DNA from: Rhodocollybia butyracea
Lineage: Eukaryota; Basidiomycota; Agaricomycetes; Agaricales; Omphalotaceae
DNA length: 64,000 nucleotides
Direction: 5' to 3'
Assembly (NCBI GenBank): GCA_015501585.1
Contig: JADNRY010000007.1
Span: forward strand, 372,001-436,000
In this document: positions 52,938 through 64,000 of the stretch, piece by piece
How the letters are laid out: every line of letters starts with the position of its first letter
How positions within the stretch are numbered: the stretch's first letter is position 1
Notes under the pieces: model-generated
The model's input: the letters and a program-made list of their open reading frames with translations, nothing else
Told to the model about the DNA's origin: nothing
The model's database searches: none
Position numbers and translations under genes: made by a program

Positions 52938-55900
52938 CTATCTTCCCAACACACCTGCCCGTCGTCTATCACGAAGTTTGCGTGACTCTCGATGGAAGGT
53001 CATCACACCATACCTCACTTGGTCAAACCTCGACTCTGCGATTGCCCTATGTAAATTCTGCCATTAGTACAATAAAAAGCACAGGAAAAGACATACGCAG
53101 TGACTTCCGTGAGGAACTTTTGCTTGGCCGAGGCTGATACGGTTGCAGTAGGCATGCGCTGCAAAACATCGGGAAGCCACGATAACATTTGAGTAGGCCA
53201 GGTAGTAGCCACGATACGGAAGAGGGAGATAACCAACGAATCGCTCTCGGGAGGGAAGTCTCCAACCAAGCCCATGAGCAGACAGCCCACAAAGTTTGCT
53301 CCTTGGGTTTCCATTACACTATGAATGGCGTTGGCAAATGTTATGTAGTTTGGCGGATTGGGCGTCAAAGGGTCCAAACACTGGTGGTTGAAAATCTCTT
53401 GGAACAGTTCCAGTGCGGAATATACTACGTCAGAGTGTACAATGGTAAGAGCTGCGCATGCCGCCTGGAATCCAAGAGGGAATAACGAAGTATTGAAGTA
53501 GATATCCGGAATTTGGCGAAGTGTTTGCGAAGACAACTTTATATAGTCTTCCAATACTATAAAACGCGGTTTGAGTCTACGGTTAAGTCAATGAAGGAAA
53601 AAAATACCATCAGACAGGGTTCCTACAGGTTGCATTTGCAACAGGTTCGTCATCTTGCTGGATGCAGATTGGAAAAGCTCCGCAAAAGCGCTATGGAGTT
53701 CGCCTTCTTCATCACCGAAACGTTCGATAAGTTTACCACCAATCCAGAGGTAGCTCGCAATGCCTGTAGCTTCAAAGCCCATTGACATGCTAGCAACCAC
53801 CGAAGCTGCAACACTCAGCACGGCACGGTCGAAGAAACTCAAGCCGTATCTCAGAACTCGAGTAGTTCGCTCGGCGAGCTCAGGATCTGAGCCATACTTG
53901 GATAGGAACGCCTGGAAGATAGACCAAGCCTCCTGGCAAGTGTTCTGACAGGCAGCGGGAAGGTCTTCTCCAAAGGCGCCAACTACGTATAGCATAGATT
54001 CTAGATTTTCGAGCCCATCTGAAATATGATAGGGATCAACGTGAATTTTTCAGTATATCGTCGACAAGAACTTACCTGAAACAGCTTTGAGTTCTTCCTT
54101 CGTTGCCAGATCAGGTTTGCTTGCTATGGAGTGTATGAGGGTCAGGATGTCCAGCGAAAAAGATTTCAGTGATTCAGCAGCTTTTTCCATTGGCATAGCT
54201 GAAATAACGTGGGCGATGGCTTCATATATTTGACGCCTATCGTCCTGGACTAGCTTCGACCCGACGGAGTTGAGGAACGTGTGCAAGGTGGGTAAAACTT
54301 CAACAAGGTGCTTAAAGGAGAAAAATCAGACATTTGCCACAGTGTAATTCGTATGTACTTACCTGCTTGCAATCCTGGCACAAATACTTAAGCGCTTGTC
54401 CAGCTGCAGCACACACTTCTAGATCCGTGTCCTCGAAACCCGCCGATATATACTGCAGCTGCATTTGTATATAGTCTGGATGCATATTGATCCATTCTGT
54501 GTACCTCGACACAATCAGTAGAGCGGCGTAACGGACTCGGGGGTGGAGAGGGAGTTGAGGGATAAGCTGAAGGATTTTAGGTACAGCAGTATCATCTTTA
54601 GTATCAATTACTGCGCCCATAGAGCGCAAGGCAAAGAGAGGAGCCTCGATTTCCTGCCAAGAGATGGTGTCTTGACTGCGAGAAAGCGCAGAAGCAATCA
54701 TCTCGTACGTGGTAAGCAGACATGACTCTGTTTCCAGTACGTCACAACAATCCTTCAGAGTATCGCCCATTACGTGCCGGAAAGATCTGAAGTCCTCTGC
54801 TTCTTGACCAGTAAGAGGTGTAGCATCTGGAGGGAACTGCAAGTGTTTAATGATGACACCCATAACAGAACGATAGGCCTGTGTGAAGATGGGTGGCACA
54901 GAAGATTTTTTCCCAATGACCTGCGCAAGACGATCCCAAAACTGGAATGTGATGGGCACGATATCGAGGTCTGGGTAGGCAGAGCACTCTGCAATGGCCT
55001 CGACAATAGGGTAGAAAGTTTCTGGATGGCGTACAATAAGCATTCGATAAGTCTCTCCAGCCTCAGCGAAGATGCGGGCATACCCCCGAATTTTATCAGG
55101 GTTTTCGCGATCCTTTGTGAGCAAAGGTTTGAGAGCGATGACTCGGGGAACTACAAGTTCAATCAACGCCATATTATCGTCTATTTCCTGAGTTTCATGA
55201 ATGATATCGCAGATTAGCTCAACCACGGCATCAAACAATTGCTCCGAAGACAAGGCTTCAAATGCAAACCCGAGCAAAGGCGACGTAGTCATGTCGGCGA
55301 GATTCACTTGTCCCGATATGATCCAACTACTCAAGCAAGCAAAGACCTGATTTTGTATATCCGTCGTGACGCCTAATCTCGGCATTCGTCAGTAGCGATC
55401 AGCGCCAAGTAGATATAACACACCAGAAGCTTGGATGTATACAGTCAATAAATCAAGGACTTTTTTTACATTATTGGCGAGCAGCACAGACATTCTATCA
55501 CTCCAGTCATCATCCTATAGGCGAGAAAAGTCACACTCAATCGCAAAGTGAAAGTAAATAAAAGCGCATACGGTAAGAGGAATTTTGTTATTCGTGTGCA
55601 TCTCCTCAGGAAGCAATGTCAAGAATTGCAGCAAGGTAGGGACTGTACTAGGATTGGACCCAAACTTGCTGATCATCGTGTCTACTGCATTATCCCAAGC
55701 AGGGAACTGCATCGCCAAGCCCGCCAGCGCCAAAGACAGCTGAACGATGATATTGCGAGGGCCAGAACTATACGCCTCTAAAGCAGTGAGAAGGGTATCT
55801 CTCAGAGCAGGCAGGTTAGCCGGAGCCACTTGGGCGAGATCGTAAGTAACCTGTGGTATTGATTTAGAGTGCAAATAATGAAAGCTGAGCCACCAAACTG

Positions 55901-56171
55901 ACATACTTTTGCCCGAAAAGTCTGTGCTGCAAATACTTTGGCTGCAGGAGGCGCATCCTGGGAGAGAAGGAGGACATTGCAAGTCGTCCAAGCCTCGGGC
56001 TGCGAGCGCATCGATTCACAAGTCAGACTGAAAGGTTGAAAGGTCCATGCGAAAGACAATTACAGAGTGTTGGAATTCTTGAAGCCAATTGTTGGCTTTG
56101 TCGAGCGATGTTTTGTCTGGAGCTTGTGCAAAAACATCCAACGCGGCCAACAAGGCAGGTATATCGGCCAT
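52938..56171 (-). CDS. MTR10: Importin-beta family receptor Mtr10/transportin-3
   Basis: Nuclear import receptor for SR-type RNA-binding proteins (yeast Npl3) and involved in tRNA traffic. The start MADIPALLAALDVFAQAPDK is typical of TNPO3/Mtr10. HEAT-repeat text follows across many exons: NNWLQEFQHSPEAWTTCNVLL, PPAAKVFAAQTFRAKVTYDL, NIIVQLSLALAGLAMQFPAW, TLLQFLTLLPEEM, VVELICDIIHETQ, ITFQFWDRLAQVIGKK, EAEDFRSFRHVMGDTLKDCC, LFALRSMGAVID, LLIVSRYTEWINMHP. The C-terminus, FDQVRYGVMTFHRESRKLRD and then RRRAGVLGR, has its TAG at 52940-52938. About ten introns, roughly 920 residues. Confidence 0.88.
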
Positions 56172-56560
56172 TTTTATAAACAAGGTAGAGGAAGAGAAGA
56201 AAGATCGTTTATCTGTGATTATGATTACATGATCATTATCACGCTCACGCTCAGCATATATGCGATGACTGGAATATTGAATATTGGTATATATCATTGA
56301 AACGGAATCGGTACATCCGTAGCTCCAAATGAAAACACAAATCTTAGAAATATAACCGTAACTAGAAGTAGGGAGCAGTAGACTGAGTATCCATGAAAAA
56401 GAATGTGTGAATGTTCAAAATAAAACCAAGATAACAGGTATTACGAGGGCAGGATACAGGGAAGAAGAAAGAAACGGATTGCAAAAAGACGACATCTGCT
56501 TTTCCACAGCACAATGCAAGATGCAAGCAACTGCCCATAGCAAAAAAGACAAACGACGTC

Positions 56561-58320
56561 CTAAGTACGAAGGAAACCCTTCCTTCTGCCAGTCTATGTG
56601 CGATATTTAGCAAGTAGCTTCAGTCAAAAAGGGAGTAACGTACCGCATTCTTTTCGGGAGTAATTGGTCGCCCAGACTCGATTTTCCGCTTCTTCTCTTC
56701 GAGGTCCTGTCGTTGCTTTTCGAGGGCTTCCTTCATCTCCTTGTGACGAGCGTACAGCTCCTCTTCGGACTGCTTGAGTTTGGCCTCCTTCTCTTGCACC
56801 TTTTGCTGGAAAACCATCTTCATCTCTGCCTCCATCTTGGCGAGCTTGGCTTCGTGCATCACACGTTCTTCTTGTAAACGAGCGGCAGGGCTAGAAAATA
56901 TTGTTAAGACGTCTCAATATTGATGACTCTGAGTGACCCTTACTTGATTTCCTTGAACACACTCGAGTCCTGAGCAACGCCCATGCTGACGAGCTTTTCT
57001 GAACGCCAGTTCTCGTACAGCACGTCATTTGTGTATTCTCTGAGCTCCTCCATGTAGGTACGGACGAGCATCTGTCGAAGTTTAACGAAATCGCAGTGCT
57101 ACACATCTTCGGGTCAGCCAGGATTCAAATCTAAACGGTAACACGCGTACCTCTTCATTATCCACCTCTACAACACCCCAAGGGTATGCACGCCCTCTGA
57201 CCTTGCGGCCATCTGGGGTCCCAATAAAGCTGTTGGAGCCAACAATAGCAAAGGGAATCTTGCTGGCAATTTCCTCTGCCTCGGCGATAGTCTCCTCGTC
57301 TTCGTTTTCGTACGTGGGGGCCTGGAAGATGTGAATATTGTGGTGCTCAATGTCGGAGAGGATCTGAGGACGAGAGAATATTTAGACTTTTTACGGTATG
57401 GTAACATGATGGTCGTACCCGCTCCTTGAAGCTCGTAATTTCTTCGTCGGTCATGGTATCAGCCTTGGCGATAACAGGAATCAAGTTAACTTTGGTGTGC
57501 AGGCGACGCATAAACTCGATATCAAGCTGTTTTAGTCTGAAATGAACGGGATGAAGACGCCATTCAAGTTTTATAAATTTGAAGAAACTTACGAGTGACC
57601 TGTTGGCTGTATAAAGTAAAGGCAAGCATGAACACGGTTATCCACAGCCTTCAAACGGTTGACACGGTTCTCTTGTTCAAGGTAAGCGTCGAATCTAGCC
57701 TCGATGTTCTCGACAATGGGCTTCCAGCTAGGAAAATAATATTGGTATGCGGGAGACAACAGCCCCAATAAACGCACCTGTCGTCGTTGTTGACAAAGTC
57801 CCCAAAACCAGGTGTGTCAACAACAGTAAGATGAAGCCGGACGCCGTTCTCTTCAATGTCTATAACGTAACAGAAGATAAGGTAAACAAAAATTAGGAGC
57901 AAGGGTACACGTACCAGCACCAATGCTCTCAATGGCGACAGTTTTGGACCTTTCTGCGGATGGATGCAGAGGTTCCTTAGGTGGATACAGCGTAGTGTTA
58001 AACAAAGTGTTGATAAGAGTAGACTTTCCCAAGCCTGACTCGCCTGTGTGTTGACGCTATTAGAAAAATAAAGAAAACAAGCGTGTATATTACTTGCCAA
58101 CGACCATTGCGGTAAATTGGAAACCCTTCCTCACACTTTTCCTATGAACCTGGTTGGGCAAGTTGGCAAACCCAACGTATCCCATAAGTTTTTTGCGGAT
58201 AACTGAGGAGGAGAGACCAGCTGTTGGAGAAGTCTGACCAAAAGAGGTCGTCGAACCGTTGGCTGCACCATTAGGGTAGTCCTCGTCTCGTGAAGAAGCG
58301 TATGAGTCCGTCATCTGCAT
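56561..58320 (-). CDS. CDC3: Septin, Cdc3/AspB group
   Basis: GTP-binding filament protein of the septum and bud-neck cortex. The N-terminus is Ser-rich, then [20 protein letters not shown], the P-loop [15 protein letters not shown], switch region [64 protein letters not shown] (septin unique element) and a C-terminal coiled coil ([18 protein letters not shown] and neighbours). The final intron (GTACGT donor at about 56643) joins to [13 protein letters not shown] at 56563-56561, giving the KGFLR ending known from this group; reading through would end at 56620 instead. The start is MQMTDSY (58320); the second Met is six bases on. Confidence 0.92.
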
Positions 58321-58978
58321 TTTTTGAGCAAGTCAGTCGAGACGAAAATGAAAGACGGACTAGGGATTCAAGATGTACTGAGGAAAGGCTGGAACTCGGT
58401 GGCTATGCTTTGGCTGTCACGCTTCCCATCAAATTTATTATTTGATACATTTGATACATAACCCCTCTGTTGACTTATCTACTAATTCTGAACATGCGTC
58501 TGTGGTCTATCGTTATTTCTAGTTATTACCTTCTAGTTCAAGAAAAGCATACAATTTTAGACAACTCTAAATAGATTCTTCTTACCTGTATTTTCTCCAC
58601 CAAAAAGCTCACTTCCACTGCTAGCCTTTGGAGATCTACAATGACATTCTACATGGCGTAGACGTGCACGTTGTCATTGGGGCGTACAACTCTGTCGTCT
58701 CAGGCTCTTCACAGTAAAAGATGAGCCGTTCCAGCCTCGCGGATTTGGCATTTCTGTTCCGCGGCGCAGATGCTTCCAGTGGGTGACGGTTACGGCTGCG
58801 TCGTCGTTAGTGAAATTGGGTTGTGCGGCCCAAGTAACACGACGTTTCGAGACGAATGCCCCAAACACTCAAACTCACAAGACCTTGGTGCACTATGTTC
58901 CGTCTTATACTTATACTCCATGTTGTTCACAGCAATGCTTTGATATGCGACAACGATTTGCATGATTAACAAGCACCT
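58321..58978. other. Intergenic region between septin and nitrilase genes
   Basis: 658 bp between the septin start (upstream side) and the nitrilase stop. AT-rich near 58430-58560, with a TTTGATACATTTGATACAT short direct repeat at about 58439-58457. Open frames near 58674-58868 lack motifs and look like chance. Presumably the septin promoter plus the nitrilase 3' end. Confidence 0.45.
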
Positions 58979-60189
58979 CTAATGCACATTGGCTTTAAGT
59001 TCGAAAACTGGTCAACGGTCTGTAAGTAAAAAGGAGCCACGGATCACGGTTACAATAAGTACACTCACCATCTGGGCGAGCATAATGGCCCGTAGTATCG
59101 AGATCAAACTTTCCGCGGATACAGTCATTCAAGTCCAAAGCTGCTGTTAGCACTCCCTCTTCTCCTAACAAAGGCCCTGCGAGTATTTTTCCCAGTGGAC
59201 TAACAATGACACTTCCTCCTGCAATCATGACATTATTTTCATTTCGGGCATTCATGTCAGCTACTGGATGGCCATCGGGGTAATCCTTTTCTTGGGCAAA
59301 CTGACAAGCTGAGAGAACAAAGCAACGCCCTTCGATGGCAATATGTACCATAGAATTTTGCCATACTGGTCGGGCGTCCACCGTCGGAGCACAGTAGATT
59401 TGGGTCCCTAGAGAGTAATAATAGGTCCGCACTGTCAAGGAATGAGTACTTCCAGCTCTCTTATCTTATCTTTTTCAACATACAAAGAGGCATGTAATTT
59501 TCCCTACGCGAAGTAGTTAGTGGTGCAATGCGCAGATGTGTAGTTCACGGACCAACAAATACTCGCAGACATCTTCGCATTAACTTTCAGACTCCGCTCA
59601 GCAGTCGAAACAAAAGACGCTTCGTAGACAGGAAGAGTGGAGCCGTCGCCTTGTCCCCAGATCAAGCGCTCAGAAGCTGTAGGTACAAGCTTACGGTGTT
59701 TGCCAACGAAACCTTTGGTGGGATCAACGAAGATAGCCGTACAGTACAACGTGCCTCCGTCGCGCTCAATGACACCCGTAACGATGAAGATATTACTCTC
59801 CCTGCTTATTTTTTCGATTCTCGATATGGCTGGTGAGGGTATCTCTATAGCTGCATTGTGATATTGGAGATACTCTTCTCGGCCTTCTGCCGAACGGTCC
59901 CCAACTACGCAGCCGAAAGTGGACATCTTTGGGTAACCACCGATGCTAAATGAAGTCGTCAATATCCTTGATCCTCCAGAACATAACCAATGTACAAAGC
60001 CTCTGGAAAGACTACAATCTGAGCTCCGTCCCTTCAACAGTTTAACAGGGATAAGGCGTTGCAAAGGTAAAAGCCCTACCGTTCGGAGGCTACACGAGTT
60101 AGTTTTTCCATCTTGTCCAGTGTGTCGGATAACGAGTAAGCCTGTGTACACGTCTGCACGACTGAGGCAACTACAATTCTGGGGGACAT
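58979..60189 (-). CDS. Nitrilase (carbon-nitrogen hydrolase family)
   Basis: Hydrolyses nitriles to carboxylic acids and ammonia. The start is MSPRIVVASVVQTCTQAYSL. Spliced exons give DGAQIVVFPEALYI-type text with the catalytic Glu, GGYPKMSTFGCVVGDRSAEG, FIVTGVIERDGGTLYCTAI, GKHRKLVPTASERLIWGQGDG with the Lys, and SICWENYMPLLR with the nucleophilic Cys, so the Glu-Lys-Cys triad is complete. GTQIYCAPTVDARPVWQ and HIAIEGRCFVLSACQF follow. The last exon, VFELKANVH, ends with a TAG at 58981-58979. The Cys codon sits just before an intron (TG|GTCCGT). The substrate is not predictable; nitrilases are common in wood-decay and plant-associated fungi. Confidence 0.9.
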
Positions 60190-60295
60190 GATGATGGTCT
60201 GTGTTTGCAATTAATTCTTTTTATGCAGTTTCACGGCCCGATAGCGGAAAATGTGAAAATCATTCATCTGACTTGGGATATGATATTAAGAAGCG

Positions 60296-61233
60296 TTACA
60301 TGTTTTCGTAGGGCTCTAGAACATCATCTGGTAGCCATTCCTGCGGAAAATCATGTATCGTGGGACGTTCTAAAATACGACCACGACGATGTTCTCCTAA
60401 CTTTTGTTTGCGTGCCGCAGAATCTACGAGAATAAGCACCATGTATAATCAGCACCAAAGCAACTTACAAAGGTGACCGAAATCCTGAGGTACATCTACA
60501 AAGGTATCTTTTTCAGGCTGGGAAATGTTAGTCTGGATTAAGCCGAAGAAAAAACGGATACGTACATCATTGGCTTCCTTAATTAACCGGTCTAATGTGT
60601 CACTAATCCATTTGAGGTTTTGAGCAGGATAAGAGAAATCCTCGCAAGAGATTTTGACAAAGCCGTTTCCCCACTCTGCCAACTCGCTTACGCCTGAGTT
60701 TGTGGGCGGCTTCAGCGACCACCGCGGTCCTGCGAGAAGTTTGAATTTGTGAATAGAATATTCGTCGGTCAGCGGAAGGTCATCCACAGCGACGACAGCA
60801 ACGCGTTTGGCATTCGCAGGATGATCTTCGCCGCCATATTCCAGTGAACGAACAATGATTGGAGATTTTTCTGGTGCCACGAAAGGTTTCCGGTATGCTG
60901 TAAGACCGTCAAGAACTTACTCAAAATACTAAGGATTATACGCGCACCAACGAGCTTGGGCATCTCGTGTTCAATAAGACGCATATAGTAGAGAGTTTGC
61001 CGTTGTTCTCTCAGCATTAAATGGCCTCCAGAAGTTGTATCGTCGTCGTTATAGTCATACTCCAACATGTCTTCTGCCTCGAATTCATCTAAAAGTTCCT
61101 CCGAAGGCTGAGCAGCAAAGACCGAGCGCGAGGCGTGAATATGCCGATATAAACATGGCCTTATTTTTGAAGATGGACGAAACGACGAAGAACGGAGCGC
61201 TTTTCGCCCAAGGGAAGAGACCAGAAAAGACAT
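60296..61233 (-). CDS. RSM24: Mitochondrial small-subunit ribosomal protein mS35 (Rsm24/MRPS28 Pfam family)
   Basis: Mitochondria-specific small-subunit protein. The ATG at 61233 gives MSFLVSSLGRKALRSSSFRP, then RHIHASRSVFAAQ, a presequence. The body has YMRLIEHEMPKLVGA, the KRVAVVAVDDLPLTD, HKFKLLAGPRW, WGNGFVKISCEDFSYPAQN and LKWISDTLDRLIKEAN blocks: the family's HK...LLAG.R and KISCE.FP..AQN patterns. After two more introns the end is YSAARKQKLGEHRRGR and then DFPQEWLPDDVLEPYENM, TAA at 60298-60296. The frame continues upstream of 61233 into basic text without motifs, so the downstream ATG was chosen. 93 bp to the divergent CZIB start. Confidence 0.88.
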
Positions 61234-61326
61234 GAACTTGCGAGACTGGCGAAACTCGAAAAAAAAATATGTGAGATTCGGCCCGTGAGGCCGTCTCATA
61301 TTCACAAACCCCATCTTCTTGCCTCG
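61234..61326. promoter_or_regulatory. 93-bp bidirectional promoter mS35 / CZIB with inverted repeat
   Basis: Between two divergent starts. It carries an imperfect inverted repeat at 61272-61298: TGAGA, GGCC, a five-base centre, GGCC, TCTCA. Such a compact symmetrical element between two start codons is a plausible shared factor site. Confidence 0.35.
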
Positions 61327-62073
61327 ATGGTGGTAATAACTTCGAATTCGTTTCCTCTTCTTCTGAATTCTGATACTGAATCGCATTAGTTCCTTCAACT
61401 TTCCATCAAGGCCGAACTGGAAAACGTAACCGATCTCACAGTCGACAGTGACTTTGAATATTTTTTTCAGGTGCGATCCTTACATCTCCCAATCACTTGA
61501 GCCATGCTCTAAACCTCAACAAGTAGGTCAAGTGTACGAGCTGCAATGAGACGCATCCCAAACTCGTCTCCATAAATCGCAGAGTATTTGCGCTCCATCT
61601 TTATTCAGAGTTATGAGCTGACTCCCGTGTCAGGAGGAATATGATGTATCTGGTGGAAAGGGGGGAAAGGCTCATTTTGTCTGGCGATGTAGCCTATGCA
61701 AACGTGAAAGCTTCGCAAAGTTTGACCCGTCGCCTCTAAAGCCTTATAATGCCGAAAACGGCCAACTCGCGCCATTCTTGAAAATCGAATGTCGAGGCTT
61801 GGAATTCATTGGCTTTGACCCCAGCGTGAGCAGTCAAACTAAATCTATTTTTGAGTACTATCTAAATCTTTTGCTAGGGGATTTGGAAATGTATCGGAAC
61901 CAAGGGATCCATCTTCTCTGAAGTTGACCTGAGTGAGAAAGAGTGGACAGATTACGACGAGAAAGTGAGTTCGTTAGAAACTAAAGGGCGGTACCTGCTT
62001 GTTCTCAGTTTTATCCAAGGCTTTACTCCCCGTTGGAATTTCTGAATTTGGGAGTGAATGGTCTCGAGCATAA
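61327..62073 (+). CDS. CXXC zinc-binding protein (UPF0587/CZIB, yeast YCR090C homologue)
   Basis: Conserved eukaryotic protein of unclear function with two CXXC zinc ligands. The first coding exon is only ATGGTG (61327-61332). Joined to the next exon at 61390 it gives MVFLQLSIKAELENV, the family's start. Later exons: DSDFEYFFQ, VKCTSCNETHPKLVSINR, EEYDVSGGKGGKAHFVWRCSLCKRES, FAKFDPSPLKPYNAENGQLAPFLKIECRGLEFIGFDP, GIWKCIGTKGSIFSEVDLSEKEWTDYDE-type text, then ALLPVGISEFGSEWSRA with the TAA at 62071-62073. The CTSC and CSLC pairs are the zinc ligands. About 160 residues, normal for the family. Gene structure fits six or seven exons. Confidence 0.88.
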
Positions 62074-62174
62074 CCAATTATCCTGTACTTAAGAACATGC
62101 TGTAGACTAGGTTGAAAAGATAAAATCTCCACAAATACGGTATCAAGATCCAGCATAAATTCATATCAACGAGT

Positions 62175-64000
62175 CTAGGTTGTTTCGTTCACTTGTCGTG
62201 CAGAAATGGCTTGCGGTTGAGCAGTGAAAGTCCTGCCAGAGGGCGAGTGTGACTCTGGATTGAGATTGACTTGCTGCTGCTCCTTATTCGCAGCGTTCAT
62301 AGGTTCTGGAATGTCCTTCTCCACAATGCTCTCTGGGCCATCTTTGGATATGTCCGGAGACGTTTGGTTATCATTATTGGTAGACCGCTTCCTCCCCTCA
62401 AGAACCTCACGCTTCCAGTCAGAGTTGCTGATTTTGAGGGTTTCAGCAACTGCGTGCCCGGCTTTCGCAGCTTGTTCCTTGCTGGCCCCCACCAAATGGC
62501 TTTGTTTCTTTTTCCATTTTCCGATATGCTCGATTCTAAGGCTCAAAGTTCAGCTAGGAATCAAACAAGAGCGAGGTTCCCTACTTACCCCCAAAGCGCA
62601 GCCTCAGCTTTGCTGATTTTCACTTTGCTCATATCCACACCTCGTTCGTTTAGCACATCGATGAATCGATGGAAGTGCTACAGTGCACAGGGATGAGATC
62701 ACAGTTCAACTGGGTAAAAAAGAGCCCACATTGATGGATGTTCTACACGTTGGATTATAAACGGAACTACCGGGGAGATAGAATCACTTACCGGTAGTGC
62801 CCCGACAAGGGCGAAAGCGTATGAATCTGACCATCCTTGACTGAAATGAGACCGGCGGAAGTGACAATTCCTCCCGATGTGAGTGAACTATGCTGGAAGG
62901 TTCCAGTGTCTGAAAACAACTGAGACATAAATATCATTAGCAAACCAAGTATTCGCGCACTCTTGATCCCAATGAACATATTATCTACCAGCATTTTCAG
63001 CAACAAATAGTTAGTAAAAGGCAGTGAAAAGAAATACAATTTTTGTCCTGAAGGATAGATATCATTCATTGCTCTGCACATAAAGCTTCCACTGCACTTA
63101 CTGTAGTATATATCCAGGTGTTCCGCCTTACGGTCTTTCGTAAAAGTCGATTCGTGACACCGCGAACTGTAAAATATCGATAGAATACCCTAGACCATCG
63201 TGATTTTCCTTTCGGCGGTCCTAGATAATGCATGGCAGCATCCGATTGCGCACTCGAGCTGTGAGATGCAGCAGAAACCATTGATTCGAAGCTTCCTCGA
63301 CGCTGCACAGGCCGATTTGGCATATCCTCCGGCACAATACCTTGAATTTGAAAGTCATCAAAAGAAAATCACTATGGGCTGAGGAATGTTTACCACCGCC
63401 GTCTCCTGAATCCTTCCATCGCTCTGCAGTTGTATCTACTAGCTCATTGCTCCGTGCCCAGCGTAGTTTGCCTTCTGAATCAAACTTGACAAGATAATTC
63501 AGTCCTATTAACACGACAAATCAGCAAGTAGCCATAAAAAGTGGCGACCAGGTGACAGACTTTGCTCCGCTGAAAGATATCTAGCACGAGTTGTTAGTCA
63601 AGTTCGACAAGGAGTAAAGATATTACATTATTCTCTACGCAGAATATATTAGAGATTAACCCTGGTTTTTTCCGAATGGAGTACTAACCTCTTTTTCTAA
63701 CTGTTCCCGAGAACATTCGTCGAGAGATAGATCCTTCCCTTCTCCGTGATCCAGCCTAGTACAGGTTTGTATGTCTAATCGCACTTGATCTTGCCCACTC
63801 ACCATTTGAAAAAGTTGTCGCTAGTATCAGATTCTCTCCATTTCTTATGGTAGTACTGGCAAAAGAACCACAGTCGGTATTAGTAGCAATTGCTTGACAG
63901 TGAGACTGACTTTGACTATGTAACAAAGGCGCGTGGGGTGGCAAATATCAAAATGGGACGTAGCAAAACACAGGGAGACCTACGATTTGAGCCATACCGA
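62175..64000 (-). CDS. IQM-like (IQ calmodulin-binding) protein, 5' part outside the window
   Basis: Partial gene; it runs off the right edge, so its N-terminus is missing. Read from upstream: YYHKKWRESDTSDNFFKW, RLDHGEGKDLSLDECSREQLEKE, LNYLVKFDSEGKLRWARSNE, LVDTTAERWKDSGDG, PEDMPNRPVQRRGSFESM, then a region around NTWIYT, FIGIK, GTFQHSSLTSGGIVTSAGL, IHTLSPLSGHYR. Last come HF, IEHIGKWKKKQSHLVG, and an acidic/Gln-rich tail ending RQVNETT. The FQHSSF.AGG..T.AG...L.P.SGHYR block is shared with plant IQM calmodulin-binding proteins and their fungal relatives; the IQ motif itself would lie in the missing part. Function in fungi is unknown. At least seven introns. Confidence 0.8.

Noticed and set aside
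1..64000. CRISPR arrays, insertion sequences, viral insertions, rRNA
   Set aside because: No spaced direct repeats, terminal repeats, integrase, transposase or capsid text was seen on either strand.

Overview
This window is a gene-dense piece of a filamentous fungal nuclear genome, most likely a mushroom-forming basidiomycete (Agaricomycetes). The reasons are the very short introns (about 45-60 nt) that interrupt almost every gene several times, tight head-to-head and tail-to-tail packing on both strands, and a gene set that includes a CSL/Su(H) DNA-binding protein, a TMEM135-like protein, an IQM-like protein and a fungal seven-helix receptor. I find 35 protein genes (34 complete, one cut by the right edge), and no convincing tRNA, rRNA, transposon or CRISPR array. 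Products were recognised by reading the translated exons; no database search was possible.

Layout. 0.1-10 kb: m-AAA protease (AFG3/YTA12), TMEM135-like protein, alpha/beta hydrolase, WRAP73-like WD protein, mitoribosomal uS17m. 10-20.7 kb: prefoldin 6, gamma-glutamyltranspeptidase, mitochondrial-type PP2C, GPCR, ESCRT-III Vps20, U-box cyclophilin (PPIL2/Cyp8). 20.8-31 kb: intronless PPR protein, Mim2-like import protein, sugar transporter, DEAD-box helicase of the Mrh4 type, TMEM198-like membrane protein. 31-41.7 kb: CSL factor, pyruvate kinase, DXD glycosyltransferase, ribulose-phosphate 3-epimerase, a small secreted/anchored protein, COX6A. 41.8-51.2 kb: Rpn2, 2-hydroxyacid dehydrogenase, importin alpha, LSM5, bS16m, an acyl-CoA-binding/ankyrin protein. 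51.3-64 kb: succinyl-CoA ligase alpha, Mtr10/transportin-3, septin Cdc3/AspB, nitrilase, mS35, a CZIB (UPF0587) protein, and the 3' part of an IQM-like gene.

How the genes relate. These are housekeeping genes, not a pathway cluster. About a third are mitochondrial (proteolysis, import, ribosome, RNA metabolism, COX, TCA cycle). Several share divergent promoters of only about 90-170 bp: PFD6/GGT, PPIL2/PPR, MIM2/MFS, RPE/secreted protein, COX6A/RPN2, mS35/CZIB.

I did not find a convincing undescribed system. The observations most worth a second look are: (a) three apparent one-base losses, all in short G/C runs, that break the Mrh4-like helicase, and a similar one near the end of the TMEM198-like gene, which together suggest sequencing or assembly error or, less likely, decay; (b) micro-exons of 6 and 7 nt; (c) a GC-AG intron just after the catalytic threonine codon of the GGT; (d) palindromic elements in short promoters, one shared as an identical 15-mer by two genes directly upstream of their start codons.
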